A stretch of 64,000 nucleotides of DNA from positions 496,001 through 560,000 of the forward strand of contig NZ_LRML01000001.1 in NCBI RefSeq assembly GCF_001647285.1, written 5' to 3'. The stretch is from Rufibacter roseus (GTDB lineage Bacteria; Bacteroidota; Bacteroidia; Cytophagales; Hymenobacteraceae). A program made the position numbers and the translations under genes. Shown here piece by piece: positions 17,343-25,211 of this stretch; the first letter of the stretch is position 1; each line of letters begins with the position of its first letter. Under the pieces are notes generated by a model. It searched no databases. It was given only the letters and a program-made list of their open reading frames with translations, and was not told where the DNA came from.

Positions 17343-18188
17343 TTACCTTTCCATCTGAAACCGGAAAGGTATGCTGTACCGCATCTTGACTGGTCTGCCA
17401 TTAACTACAGCTGGGGCCCAAGCCGGATAATCGGCCATTTTCTCGATAGCTTTCTTGTGGAAATTGGAGCCTGGGCGGTTCAGGGGGATAAATTCAACCA
17501 GCTTTCCTTCTTCGTTGACAATAAAGCTAATATATACTACCCCTTCTTTGCCAAGTATACCCGCTAAGCCAGGGTACTGCACAGTGGTGGCCAAATGTGT
17601 CGTGAAATGAGCCATCCCTTCTTTCGGCATGGCCATTTTATCAGCATACACATAAATTGTGTCTTTCTGCTTTAGCCGGACTGAGTAACCTGCTACCATG
17701 ATGGAGTCTTTGTAGAGGTAGTAAACCTTCTCAGTATTATTATTACTAAAAGTATGGTTAGATCCTGTTCCATTTTCAAGAAGCGGGGTGTTGTCGCGGC
17801 TCCAAAGCTGTCCGATTCTTACAGTAAATCCCCTCGCATAGAGTTCCTCTTCCAAGTTGCCTTTGGCATTATAGGTAGAAAAAGTGCCTGATAATTGAGG
17901 AAAGTATTCCCTTTTGTTAGTTTCTAAGCCTGTGTGCCAAGTCTTTGTGTACCAGATATAGGCATCTGCCTGGTCAAAAGAGCGGGTGCCTTTTATAAAT
18001 CCCTTCCGCTCTAATTTCCCATTACCATAGTCCTCTATTCTGATACCGGTATCTTCTAGATAGTAAACCCTTTTGTTAGGGGTCTGCTTTTTTTCATGGG
18101 TCTGAAAATTTCTGGAAAAGTATCTTTCCTCTTGAGCGAAAGAGGTGAGGGAAAAGAGAAAAAAGAGCGTAAAAAGCAGAAGGCGCAT
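17343..18188 (-). CDS. Secreted protein with TonB C-terminal domain
   Basis: This 281-residue protein has a signal peptide (MRLLLFTLFFLFSLTSFAQ). The middle region (about 40-160) has toxin/MORN-like phrases such as GNGKLERKGF and LSGTFSTYNAKGNLEEELYARG. The last 90 or so residues form a TonB-C domain (GVVYISFIVNEEGKLVEF, then AIEKMADYPAWAPAVVNGRP and a final RFQMER). In Bacteroidota such proteins are often annotated as energy transducer TonB. This one has a cleavable signal rather than a clear N-terminal anchor, so a periplasmic role distinct from classic TonB is likely. It is transcribed towards metG with the shared hairpin between, and is preceded by the PhyH-type gene 60 bp upstream on the same strand. 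Confidence 0.8.
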   Translation of the reverse strand: MRLLLFTLFFLFSLTSFAQEERYFSRNFQTHEKKQTPNKRVYYLEDTGIRIEDYGNGKLERKGFIKGTRSFDQADAYIWYTKTWHTGLETNKREYFPQLSGTFSTYNAKGNLEEELYARGFTVRIGQLWSRDNTPLLENGTGSNHTFSNNNTEKVYYLYKDSIMVAGYSVRLKQKDTIYVYADKMAMPKEGMAHFTTHLATTVQYPGLAGILGKEGVVYISFIVNEEGKLVEFIPLNRPGSNFHKKAIEKMADYPAWAPAVVNGRPVKMRYSIPFRFQMER

Positions 18189-18247
18189 CCAGAAAGATAT
18201 TTTGAATATACTAATAAGATTTAGTAGCTATAATTGGTAGTAAGCCT

Positions 18248-19255
18248 CTAATCATCATCACGGAGGCTGAACTGATGCTGCAGGTCTTTCGGGAAAAGGG
18301 CAGGGCGTTGGGTGATCTCATGGTAGCAGATAGCGTCTTGGGCGTAGTAGTGAATCACCATGCTTTTACGCGTTGCTTCTGGGTCAAGAATAGGGCAGCC
18401 GCCATGTAGCAGGTTGGCGTGCCACACAAAAGCATCGCCTTTCTTGGCATAAAATATTTTTTGCTCCAGCTGGTTTTCCTCAATCACTTGCCCAATCTTT
18501 TTCTCATAGCTGGGGTACGCATCGTCGCCAATCCGGAAGAAAGAGCCGCCATTGTCAAACTGTGGGTTGAGCACGTAGGGCAGTTTATGGCTGCCGGGGT
18601 AATAGAACAACGGACCGTTATCTGAAGTGATATCTTCCAACGCTATCCAGACAGCAATGAGGTTGCCCAGCGGATAGGTGGTCATGTGAATGGTGTCTGA
18701 ATGCGCTTTCTGCTCGCTGCCTTTCAAAAAATTGATGGTCTGGAACGGTATCACCTTTTTGCCCAGAATAAATTCCAGCACCTTTACCAAGTCTGAGTTA
18801 AACACCACTTCCTTGATCTTCTCAGACTGCCGGAAAGCGAACATGATTTTGCGGTTGGTGTAGTTAAAATCCACCAGCCTGCTCTGCAGCATGTCGTCAA
18901 TTTCTTGGTTGATGCCATCAACCGTTTCTTCTGAGAAAAATTTATCTAACATCAAGTAGCCATTATTGGGCCACTCTTGAATCTGCTCCCGCACTTGGTC
19001 AGGAAAAGCTGAAAGCTCAGGAGTACTCTGCAGTTTCTGAAGCGCGTTAGGTTGGTCTAGCCACGGCGAAGGCTGAGGCGGGAGGCTTGCAAAATCAGTG
19101 CTGGAAATAGGAGCGAAGACTGGTTTCTTCACCCCAAATTTGCGGTAAAGCGGCTTGTTATGTTGTAGTTGGCTAAGGTGTAACAGATTGTTGGCAACAT
19201 AAACGGCTTTCAACGTCCGCAGAAACCCTGTGTATTTTTGGAGCAGCTTTTTCAT
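18248..19255 (-). CDS. Phytanoyl-CoA dioxygenase (PhyH) family protein
   Basis: This 335-residue protein has the Fe(II)/2-oxoglutarate oxygenase fold of the PhyH family. The metal-binding HxD is visible as AHSDTIHM (about residue 190). A GPLFYYPGSHKLPY block follows, and the distal histidine lies in GDAFVWHANLLHGGCPI. The arginine of ATRKSMVIHYYA would bind 2-oxoglutarate. The N-terminal 60 residues are a basic helical extension. No signal peptide is seen. Substrates of this family are diverse (phytanoyl-CoA, ectoine, small metabolites), and neighbours give no hint, so the substrate is unknown. The catalytic residues look intact. The quinone oxidoreductase gene ends its own reading 76 bp upstream on the same strand. 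Confidence 0.85.
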   Translation of the reverse strand: MKKLLQKYTGFLRTLKAVYVANNLLHLSQLQHNKPLYRKFGVKKPVFAPISSTDFASLPPQPSPWLDQPNALQKLQSTPELSAFPDQVREQIQEWPNNGYLMLDKFFSEETVDGINQEIDDMLQSRLVDFNYTNRKIMFAFRQSEKIKEVVFNSDLVKVLEFILGKKVIPFQTINFLKGSEQKAHSDTIHMTTYPLGNLIAVWIALEDITSDNGPLFYYPGSHKLPYVLNPQFDNGGSFFRIGDDAYPSYEKKIGQVIEENQLEQKIFYAKKGDAFVWHANLLHGGCPILDPEATRKSMVIHYYAQDAICYHEITQRPALFPKDLQHQFSLRDDD

Positions 19256-19330
19256 AATCCGGAAAGAGAACGAAAGATAAGCTTTTTAAAACAGCCGCGC
19301 TTCTGTTTTAGGAGTGAAAAAGTGACTCAA

Positions 19331-20302
19331 TTACCGTACCCGCAGCACAATTTTGCCAATGTGCTGACTGCTTTCCATGAGCGTATGTGCTTGGGCGGCT
19401 TCAGTTAGTGGGAATGTTTTGTACAGTATTGGCTTGAATTTTTCATCTTCTAGTAGTGGCCAAACGTGCTTCAGAATATCCGCGGTGAGGGAAGCTTTGA
19501 AGTCACCATCTCTGGGGCGCAGGGTGCTGCCCGTAATAGTGAGCCGCTTCTGCATCACCTGCAGTGCGTTGAATTCTCCTTTGGCGCCGTGCATGGCATT
19601 GATAAACACCAGGCGCCCGTCGGGCTTGAGCAGGTTCAGGTTCTTGGGAATATATTCGCCGCCCACCATGTCCAAAATAACGTCTACACCTTCCTCCTTC
19701 AGGACTTCCTCAAAATCTTCGGTTTTGTAATTGATGCAGCGCTCTGCACCCAAGACTTCACAGGCGGCGCATTTCTCCTGGCTGCCTGCCGTGGCAAAAA
19801 CGCGGGCTCCTAGGGCGGCGGCTAGTTGAATAGCGGTAATGCCTATGCCGCTGCTGCCACCGTGCACCAAAAGTGTTTCGCCAGCCTTAAGCTGACCGCG
19901 CTGAAAAACATTGTGCCACACGGTGAAAACCGTCTCAGGCAGAGAGGCGGCTTCTTCAAAGCTCCAGCCGTGGGGCAGAGGCAGGCAGTGACGGGCGTCA
20001 ACCACAGCGTATTCGGCATAACCACCGCCGGGCAGAAGAGCACATATGGCATCACCGGTTTTCCATTGGCTCACGGCATCACCACAGGCTTCTACTACTC
20101 CGGCAATCTCAAGACCTGGAATATCAGAGGGGGCACCGGCAGGAGCGGGATAGCGGCCTTTGCGCTGGGCCACATCAGGCCGGTTAATGCCGGCGGCATA
20201 CACTTTTACAAGTACCTGGTGTGCCTCTGGGGAAGGTGTTGGCCGCTCCTGAATCTGTAGCACCTCTGGCTCACCGGGAGCTGTGATCACAACTGCTTTC
20301 AT
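19331..20302 (-). CDS. NAD(P)H:quinone oxidoreductase, zinc-free MDR family (PIG3-like)
   Basis: This 323-residue medium-chain dehydrogenase/reductase has an N-terminal GroES-like domain (MKAVVITAPGEPEVLQI, GINRPDVAQRKGRYP). Its Rossmann domain carries VHGGSSGIGITAIQLA at about residues 145-160 and ARVFATAGSQEKCAAC. The cysteine-rich structural zinc lobe of alcohol dehydrogenases is missing, which fits the QOR/PIG3 branch. It probably reduces quinones or other electrophiles with NADPH in the cytosol. The length is standard, and the ATG at 20,300-20,302 matches the family start. An IP palindrome lies 41 bp upstream. Confidence 0.9.
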   Translation of the reverse strand: MKAVVITAPGEPEVLQIQERPTPSPEAHQVLVKVYAAGINRPDVAQRKGRYPAPAGAPSDIPGLEIAGVVEACGDAVSQWKTGDAICALLPGGGYAEYAVVDARHCLPLPHGWSFEEAASLPETVFTVWHNVFQRGQLKAGETLLVHGGSSGIGITAIQLAAALGARVFATAGSQEKCAACEVLGAERCINYKTEDFEEVLKEEGVDVILDMVGGEYIPKNLNLLKPDGRLVFINAMHGAKGEFNALQVMQKRLTITGSTLRPRDGDFKASLTADILKHVWPLLEDEKFKPILYKTFPLTEAAQAHTLMESSQHIGKIVLRVR

Positions 20303-20342
20303 CTTGTCAGAATTCTTAATGAGATAGTTGTAGAAAGAAAAG

Positions 20343-20384
20343 GCTGTTTTAGGCCTGCTTTTTGAAAAACAAGCCTAAAACAGC
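20343..20384. repeat. IP palindrome copy 5
   Basis: The arms GCTGTTTTAGGCCTG and AAGCCTAAAACAGC surround CTTTTTGAAAAAC, nearly perfect. It lies between two tandem genes, 20 bp beyond the restored stop of the lactonase gene. Confidence 0.85.
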
Positions 20385-20403
20385 ACTGGCATAAGTAATG
20401 TAA

Positions 20404-21575
20404 CTACTTGTTTCCGAATTGAGGAAACGCCGGAATGGCCTTTACAAAAACCGGTTGCGATACCTCGGTGGAATGGCCGGTGTAAGTCAGTTTTCCGGAG
20501 TTAGTGTCCACTTTGTAAGTAGTGATGTTGTTAGATCGCTGGTTGCCACTAACATGGTTTTGCCGCTAGGGGAAAACCCGAAATTACGTGGCCAATTTCC
20601 TTCGGTGCCAATGTGCTGTACTAGGCTTAGTTTGTTTGTATTTTGGTCAATGGCGAATACTACAATGCTGTTGTGTCCGCGGTTAGAGCCGTACACAAAA
20701 CGCCCGTCTTTAGAGACATGCACATCGGCGCAGAAACTCTCACCTGTAAAGCCTTCTGGCAGCGTAGAGACGGTATGATTCTCTGTAAACGTGCCATTTT
20801 CTGAGTTGTAGGTAAGCGCCACCATGGTAGAGTTTAGCTCATTGATCAGGTACGCGTACTTCTTATTCGGGTGAAATACCAGATGCCTTGGCCCGGCTCC
20901 GGCCTTGGTGCTGTAGGCTATTTTAGGGGTACGGGTCAATTCGGTGTGGTCTGCTTCCAGCGCGTAGGCATACACTTTATCCACACCCAGATCTACTGCC
21001 AAGGCGAATTTGTTGTTGGGGTCTGGAATAATGCAGTGGGCGTGTGCGGCGTCTTGCTGTTTTTTTGGGCCAGAACCTTGGTGCTGGTCTGAGGCGGTGG
21101 TGACGCCCAGGCTGCCGTCTTCTTTTAACAAGTTGGCTACCACGTTGCCTCCCACATAATTAGCTACCAACACTACCTTGTTTCTGTGGTCAAGGCTGAT
21201 GTAGCAAGGGGCGCCGCCGTGGCTTGGCTGCTCGTTCAATTTGGTGAGGTTGCCGGTTTGCTGGTCTACCGCAAAAGCGCTGATAAAGCCGCTCTTCTGA
21301 CCTTGGTATTCGGTGGTTTCATTGACGGCATACAAATGCTTTCGGTCAGCGTCTAATGCCAAGAAAGAAGGATTCTCGCCCCCTTTTATGCCTAAAACTT
21401 TGGTCAATTCGCCAGTTTTCTCATTCAAAGAGAATGCAAAAATGCTTTCAGCGTCTGGTTTTGCATAAGTGCCTACGTACACCATCTGTTCTTTGGTTGG
21501 TTCATTCTTTTTAACGGAAGTACAGGCGGCAAGGGTTATGCCCAGAAAAAGAAGAAACAGATTTAATGCTTTCAT
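20404..21575 (-). pseudogene. Lactonase (6-phosphogluconolactonase-like beta-propeller) lipoprotein gene, broken by a frameshift
   Basis: The reading frame from ATG 21,575 encodes a lipoprotein signal (MKALNLFLLFLGITLAACTS) and a seven-bladed-propeller lactonase of the YbhE/Pgl type (MVYVGTYAKPDAESIF, GGENPSFLALD, GPRHLVFHPNKKYAYLINEL). Around nt 20,541-20,545 it shifts and runs out as a foreign tail ending LLTKWTLTPEN at 20,487. The neighbouring frame continues perfectly from the same point, with QRSNNITTYKVDTNSGKL, then QPVFVKAIPAFPQFGNK and a stop at 20,404-20,406. Adding one A to the coding GCAACC (giving GCAAACC) restores GKTMLVANQRSNN. So one base has been lost near the end of the gene. 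The rest looks intact, which suggests a recent event or a sequencing error. Confidence 0.88.
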
Positions 21576-21627
21576 GATGTAGAGGTTTACCAATGTTTGA
21601 AGATGCCAAAAAGAATTGAAACGCTGG

Positions 21628-21669
21628 GTTGTTTTAAGCTAGTTTTTTGAAAACCAGCCTTAAAACAAG
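21628..21669. repeat. IP palindrome copy 6
   Basis: The arms GTTGTTTTAAGCTAG and CAGCCTTAAAACAAG surround a TTTTTTGAAAAC centre. It lies in the 145-bp gap between the MFS gene and the lactonase gene, which are on the same strand. Confidence 0.8.
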
Positions 21670-21719
21670 TCATTTATTACGCTCAGAAGGAGCGGGTTGC
21701 AGTAGGTAAGAAGGCAAAC

Positions 21720-22937
21720 TTATGCCTGCAGCCGCTGTATGACCATATAAAACCCAACGGCCCCTACCAGACAAAGCGCTACTCCACCCCACCATAACGT
21801 CTCAAACCCGAACTGGGCAATAGTAGAGGTGCCTACATATGGTCCAATTATATGGGCAGCGGAATAGGACAGGCTGTAGAGCCCCATATAAGACCCACGG
21901 TTCTTCGGGCCTGACCGCTGCACCGTGAGCGTGCTCATAAACGGCATGGCGAAGATCTCAGAGAGGCTCATGAGCAAAACAGACAGCACCAGCACAATAA
22001 ACCCTTCTGCCAGGTTTAACAATGCAAACGCCAAAGCCAACAGTAACAGCCCAGTTACCAGCATTTTCCAGAGCGCGAATTTTTCTCCAAACAGATACAC
22101 CAATATCATTTCCAGCAGGAAAACCACTAAGCCGTTAAACGCTAATAAAGCACCAATCTGAAGCTCTGACAGCTGGTAAACCTGCCGCCAATAAAGGGGC
22201 ATGGTGGAGAAAAACTGGAAAAAAGCCACGGCATAAAGGCAGCACAGCACCACAAATAAAATAAACAAACCGTCTTTGTAGGGCGAACGGGAGTCACCTA
22301 TGGTAGGTGGAGGTGCCGTGGCGGTGGAAGTAGGTGTATTTCCTTTTCGGTTCCGGAAGTAGAAGTAGAAGATAACCCCCGCGCCCAGACAGGTAAAACC
22401 ATCGGCCATGAACAGGAACTGATAAGAAACCGAAGCCAATAATCCACCCAAGGCAGGGCCTAGGGAAAAGCCCAAGTTAATGGCCATCCGGTTCAACGAA
22501 AACGCTCTGGTGACATTCTCTGGCCGGGCGTAGGAACTTACTGAGGAGGCATTGGCTGGACGGAGGCATTCGGTGAGCACACTTAAGATGAAAATACCCC
22601 CGGCAAACAATTCAAACCGCTGCAGGGGCAGCATCACAAAAAACCATGCTCCGCCAAATATCAGACTAAAGAGCTGCACTTTAAAATGTCCGATGCGGTC
22701 AGTGAGCCAGCCGCCCAGAAAGGTGCCGCACATAGAACCCGCGCCAAACAAACTAAGCAAAATACCTGTCTGTTTTAAGGTGAAACCTAAAGATTCGGTC
22801 AGGTACACACTCAGGAAAGGCACCACCATGGCCCCGCTCCGGTTAATGAACATAACCGCCGCCAGCAACCAAGCCTCTTTAGAGAGACCGCCAAACGCGT
22901 TTCGGTACAAAAGGAAAATCCGGTTCATGAGAGACAA
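21720..22937 (-). CDS. Major facilitator superfamily transporter (exporter-like)
   Basis: This 405-residue membrane protein has about 12 hydrophobic segments. MFS motif A appears as GGWLTDRIGHFKVQL between helices 2 and 3, and a motif C-like GFSLGPALGGLLA in helix 5 suggests an exporter. A loop rich in Thr, Ser and Pro (about 195-215) divides the two halves. The substrate is unknown. The start may be Met1 (22,937) or Met4 (22,928), both just before MNRIFLLYR. A candidate -7 box (TANNTTTG on the minus strand) lies at 22,946-22,953. It is probably inner-membrane multidrug or sugar efflux, but the evidence does not choose. Confidence 0.85.
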   Translation of the reverse strand: MSLMNRIFLLYRNAFGGLSKEAWLLAAVMFINRSGAMVVPFLSVYLTESLGFTLKQTGILLSLFGAGSMCGTFLGGWLTDRIGHFKVQLFSLIFGGAWFFVMLPLQRFELFAGGIFILSVLTECLRPANASSVSSYARPENVTRAFSLNRMAINLGFSLGPALGGLLASVSYQFLFMADGFTCLGAGVIFYFYFRNRKGNTPTSTATAPPPTIGDSRSPYKDGLFILFVVLCCLYAVAFFQFFSTMPLYWRQVYQLSELQIGALLAFNGLVVFLLEMILVYLFGEKFALWKMLVTGLLLLALAFALLNLAEGFIVLVLSVLLMSLSEIFAMPFMSTLTVQRSGPKNRGSYMGLYSLSYSAAHIIGPYVGTSTIAQFGFETLWWGGVALCLVGAVGFYMVIQRLQA

Positions 22938-22945
22938 TTGCGGCG

Positions 22946-22953
22946 CAAATGTA
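22946..22953 (-). promoter_or_regulatory. Candidate -7 box of the MFS gene
   Basis: The minus-strand reading TACATTTG fits TANNTTTG and ends 8 nt before the first ATG (17 nt before the second). No clear -33 TTTG is present. Confidence 0.4.
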
Positions 22954-22994
22954 GAGAAATGTGTTGAACAGGAAACCAGCTACCGCTAGAAAAA

Positions 22995-23053
22995 CCAAGT
23001 CCCGCTGTTTTGGGCTGTTTTCTGGAAAACAGCCCCAAAACAGCGGGACTTGG
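22995..23053. repeat. IP palindrome copy 7, nested in a 28-bp gene-specific stem
   Basis: The core (GCTGTTTTGGGCTG, TTTTCTGGAAAA, CAGCCCCAAAACAGC) is extended by CCAAGTCCC and GGGACTTGG, giving a near-perfect 28-bp stem with one bulge. It lies 16 bp beyond the pth stop and is a likely terminator for pth. Confidence 0.85.
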
Positions 23054-23069
23054 CAGTGCTGAGAAGATA

Positions 23070-23702
23070 TTACTTGTTAAAGAAGTTCATGGTTCGTTCC
23101 AGGCCAATGGCTCCAAAAGAAATACACATCTCACCTGCTTTCTCAATGTGCGTGGATAAATCAATCTTCTCGTCTTCAGAGAAGGGACTGAGCACATAGT
23201 CTACCTGCCGGCCTTTAGAAAACTGCGCATCTACCCCAAAACGAAGGCGAGGGTATTCATTGGTGCCCAGGGTTTGTTCAATGTGCTTGAGGCCGTTGTG
23301 CCCGCCGGCGCTGCCTTTGGCGCGCATTCGCAGTTTGCCATAGGGCAGAGCTAAGTCATCTGTGATAACCAGCATTTGTTCCGCCGGAATTTTCAGAACG
23401 CTCAGCCAGTGCGCTACCGCTTTTCCGCTTAGGTTCATAAAAGTGGTAGGCTTCACCAAGGTGAAATGACGGCCTTTGGTTTTGAATTCCGTCACGAACG
23501 AATGGCGGCCTGTATCAAAAGAAGCTCCATGTTGTTTGGCTAAATGGTCTAATACCATAAACCCGATGTTGTGGCGCGTATCTGCATATTCAGGCCCAAT
23601 GTTCCCAAGGCCTACAAGTAAATATTTCATATTAGGAGGAGTGTCGTCAGCGGGCACAGATTGTCTGGTGCCACCTAACCAACTCATTAAACTTTTAAGC
23701 AT
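23070..23702 (-). CDS. pth: Peptidyl-tRNA hydrolase
   Basis: This enzyme recycles peptidyl-tRNA. The catalytic histidine lies in NIGPEYADTRHNIGF. FMNLSGKAVAHWL and KGSAGGHNGLKHIEQTLG are family blocks, including the DDL aspartate region. The open frame is 210 residues, but the conserved protein begins at MKYLLVGLGNIG, residue 25 (nt 23,630). The extra 24 residues (MLKSLMSWLGG...) may be real, because a -7-like box lies just before the upstream ATG, or they may be leader. Neither start has a clear ribosome-binding site. The gene probably ends at the IP hairpin at 22,995. Confidence 0.95.
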   Translation of the reverse strand: MLKSLMSWLGGTRQSVPADDTPPNMKYLLVGLGNIGPEYADTRHNIGFMVLDHLAKQHGASFDTGRHSFVTEFKTKGRHFTLVKPTTFMNLSGKAVAHWLSVLKIPAEQMLVITDDLALPYGKLRMRAKGSAGGHNGLKHIEQTLGTNEYPRLRFGVDAQFSKGRQVDYVLSPFSEDEKIDLSTHIEKAGEMCISFGAIGLERTMNFFNK

Positions 23703-23706
23703 TTGG

Positions 23707-23714
23707 CAAATTTA
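23707..23714 (-). promoter_or_regulatory. Candidate -7 box of pth
   Basis: The minus-strand reading TAAATTTG fits TANNTTTG and ends 4 nt before the ATG at 23,702. If used, the transcript would start almost at that codon. No clear -33 box is seen. Confidence 0.4.
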
Positions 23715-23806
23715 GTGATTAGTGATTAGTGATTAATGTTTAGTAAAGGCAAGTGGATTTTTTCAATCTAAACACTAACAACTAAACACCATCAACTAAT
23801 CACTAC
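23714..23806. repeat. H7 heptad repeat, two inverted arms
   Basis: The left arm is three perfect copies of AGTGATT (23,714-23,734). The right arm is six degenerate heptads (AATCTAA, ACACTAA, CAACTAA, ACACCAT, CAACTAA, TCACTAC; 23,765-23,806) that are roughly its reverse complement. The arms fill the gap between pth and the trans-sulfuration gene and could fold into one long hairpin. Confidence 0.8.
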
Positions 23807-23810
23807 CAAC

Positions 23811-24974
23811 CTACACCGCTGCCAGGCCTTTTTCTAAATCCTTAATAATTTCATCGGCGTCTTCAATGCCAACAGACAGGCGAACTACACCCACCGTAAT
23901 GCCCATTTTCTCTTGCATTTCTTTAGACAGGCCTCGGTGCGACGTACCTAGCGGATAAGAGATAGACGTGGTCACTCCAGCCAGTGAAGGAGAGAAAGGA
24001 ACTTGAGATAAGCCCCGCATGAAACGGTTCACAGCTTCAGTATCATCTGTAATACGGAAAGAAAGCATGCCTCCGTACAGGCCTTTGCCTTGCTGCGTAG
24101 CCAAATCGTACTGTGGGTGTTGCTCTAGACCGGGGTAAAATACTTCCTGCACCTTGGGGTGATTTTGTAGCCATTTCGCTACAGCCAGCGCGTTGCTAGA
24201 GTGTTCCCGAACCCGCAGCTTTAAGGTTTTAAGTCCGCGTACGGCTAACCAGCTTTCAAACGGACTCAGGTTTAAGCCCCATGTGCGCATAATTTGGGAA
24301 GCGCGGGTAACATCTTCTGGAGTAGAGGCCACCACCACGCCAGCGGTCACATCACTGTGCCCCGACAAATATTTGGTGACACTGTGGATTACCAGGTCAG
24401 CACCCAACGTCAAAGGATTGGTGATGATAGGAGTTGCAAATGTATTGTCAATAATTAGTTTGATGCCGTGGTTTTGGCAGGTCTGTGCCAGTTGGCGTAA
24501 ATCCATCACCATCATCATGGGGTTGCTGATGGTTTCGGCTAAAAGCAACTTTGTGTTTTCGCGCACATAGCCTTCCAGAGAAAAGATATCATCTGTAGGC
24601 ACAAAAGAAACCTCTATGCCCATGTGGGTGAGTTCCTGCGAGAGGAGAGAGGAGGAGCCGCCGTAGATTTCCTCGGCGCACAACACATGGTCACCAGCCT
24701 TAGCATACACCAATACCGCCGTCAAGATAGCCGACATGCCGGAAGAGGTGACTACTGCCCCGTGCCCTTGCTCCAGTTTGTTTACTTCTTGTGCGAGTTC
24801 CTCGGTGTTTGGGTTGCCGTAGCGTGTGTACATGTAATGCTGGCCCGGCTCCTGGAAATAAGCTTCCAGCGCATTTAAATCTTCAAACGTGAAAACAGAG
24901 GTCTGATAAATTGGGGTGACTTTGGGTGATATAGACACGGCGTGGTGAATTTGGAAGTAAGAATTAAGAGTCAA
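23811..24974 (-). CDS. Trans-sulfuration PLP enzyme (cystathionine gamma-synthase/beta-lyase family)
   Basis: This 387-residue Cys/Met-metabolism enzyme has the substrate block YTRYGNPNTEEL, the PLP-phosphate block TSSGMSAI, DNTFATPI with the ring-stacking Asp, and SVTKYLSGHSDVTAG with the Schiff-base lysine. Members use O-acyl-homoserine, cystathionine or cysteine, and sequence alone does not choose among them. The start is doubtful: the frame opens only at TTG (24,972-24,974), an in-frame stop lies 9 bp upstream, and no ATG precedes the conserved IHHAVSISPKVTPIYQTS. The first eight or so codons are themselves degenerate heptad repeats (24,947-24,974), so the repeat may have replaced the original start. 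The catalytic core looks complete. Confidence 0.9.
   Translation of the reverse strand: MTLNSYFQIHHAVSISPKVTPIYQTSVFTFEDLNALEAYFQEPGQHYMYTRYGNPNTEELAQEVNKLEQGHGAVVTSSGMSAILTAVLVYAKAGDHVLCAEEIYGGSSSLLSQELTHMGIEVSFVPTDDIFSLEGYVRENTKLLLAETISNPMMMVMDLRQLAQTCQNHGIKLIIDNTFATPIITNPLTLGADLVIHSVTKYLSGHSDVTAGVVVASTPEDVTRASQIMRTWGLNLSPFESWLAVRGLKTLKLRVREHSSNALAVAKWLQNHPKVQEVFYPGLEQHPQYDLATQQGKGLYGGMLSFRITDDTEAVNRFMRGLSQVPFSPSLAGVTTSISYPLGTSHRGLSKEMQEKMGITVGVVRLSVGIEDADEIIKDLEKGLAAV
24947..24974. repeat. H7 heptad repeat reaching into a coding start
   Basis: Four heptads GAATTTG, GAAGTAA, GAATTAA and GAGTCAA cover the first codons of the trans-sulfuration gene as read on the plus strand. Confidence 0.65.
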
Positions 24975-25116
24975 GAAGCGGCTTTAGGCAAGCTTTATTC
25001 TCAATGGTATAAATGCTTCAGAAAGGTAAGAAGAATGCCTATAATATTAGAAGCTTGTGCTAGGTATTCTTTGTCAGGATTATGAATGAAAATGGATTCT
25101 ACAGAACCTAAGGCTA

Positions 25117-25155
25117 CTGTTTTTGAGCTGCTTTTAGAAAATAAGCCTAAAACAG
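25117..25155. repeat. IP palindrome copy 8
   Basis: The arms CTGTTTTTGAGCTG and AAGCCTAAAACAG surround CTTTTAGAAAAT. It lies in the gap of about 240 bp between the YetF-like gene and the trans-sulfuration gene; I see no gene in the rest of that gap. Confidence 0.8.
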
Positions 25156-25211
25156 AATCAAGCACATGGTGGAGTAGAGACTTTTTTGGAAACTAAGGAA
25201 GTTTACAGACT

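Noticed and set aside
25000-25210. Possible small gene between the trans-sulfuration and YetF-like genes
   Set aside because: Only short frames without protein-like composition; the gap is explained by an IP palindrome and AT-rich DNA.
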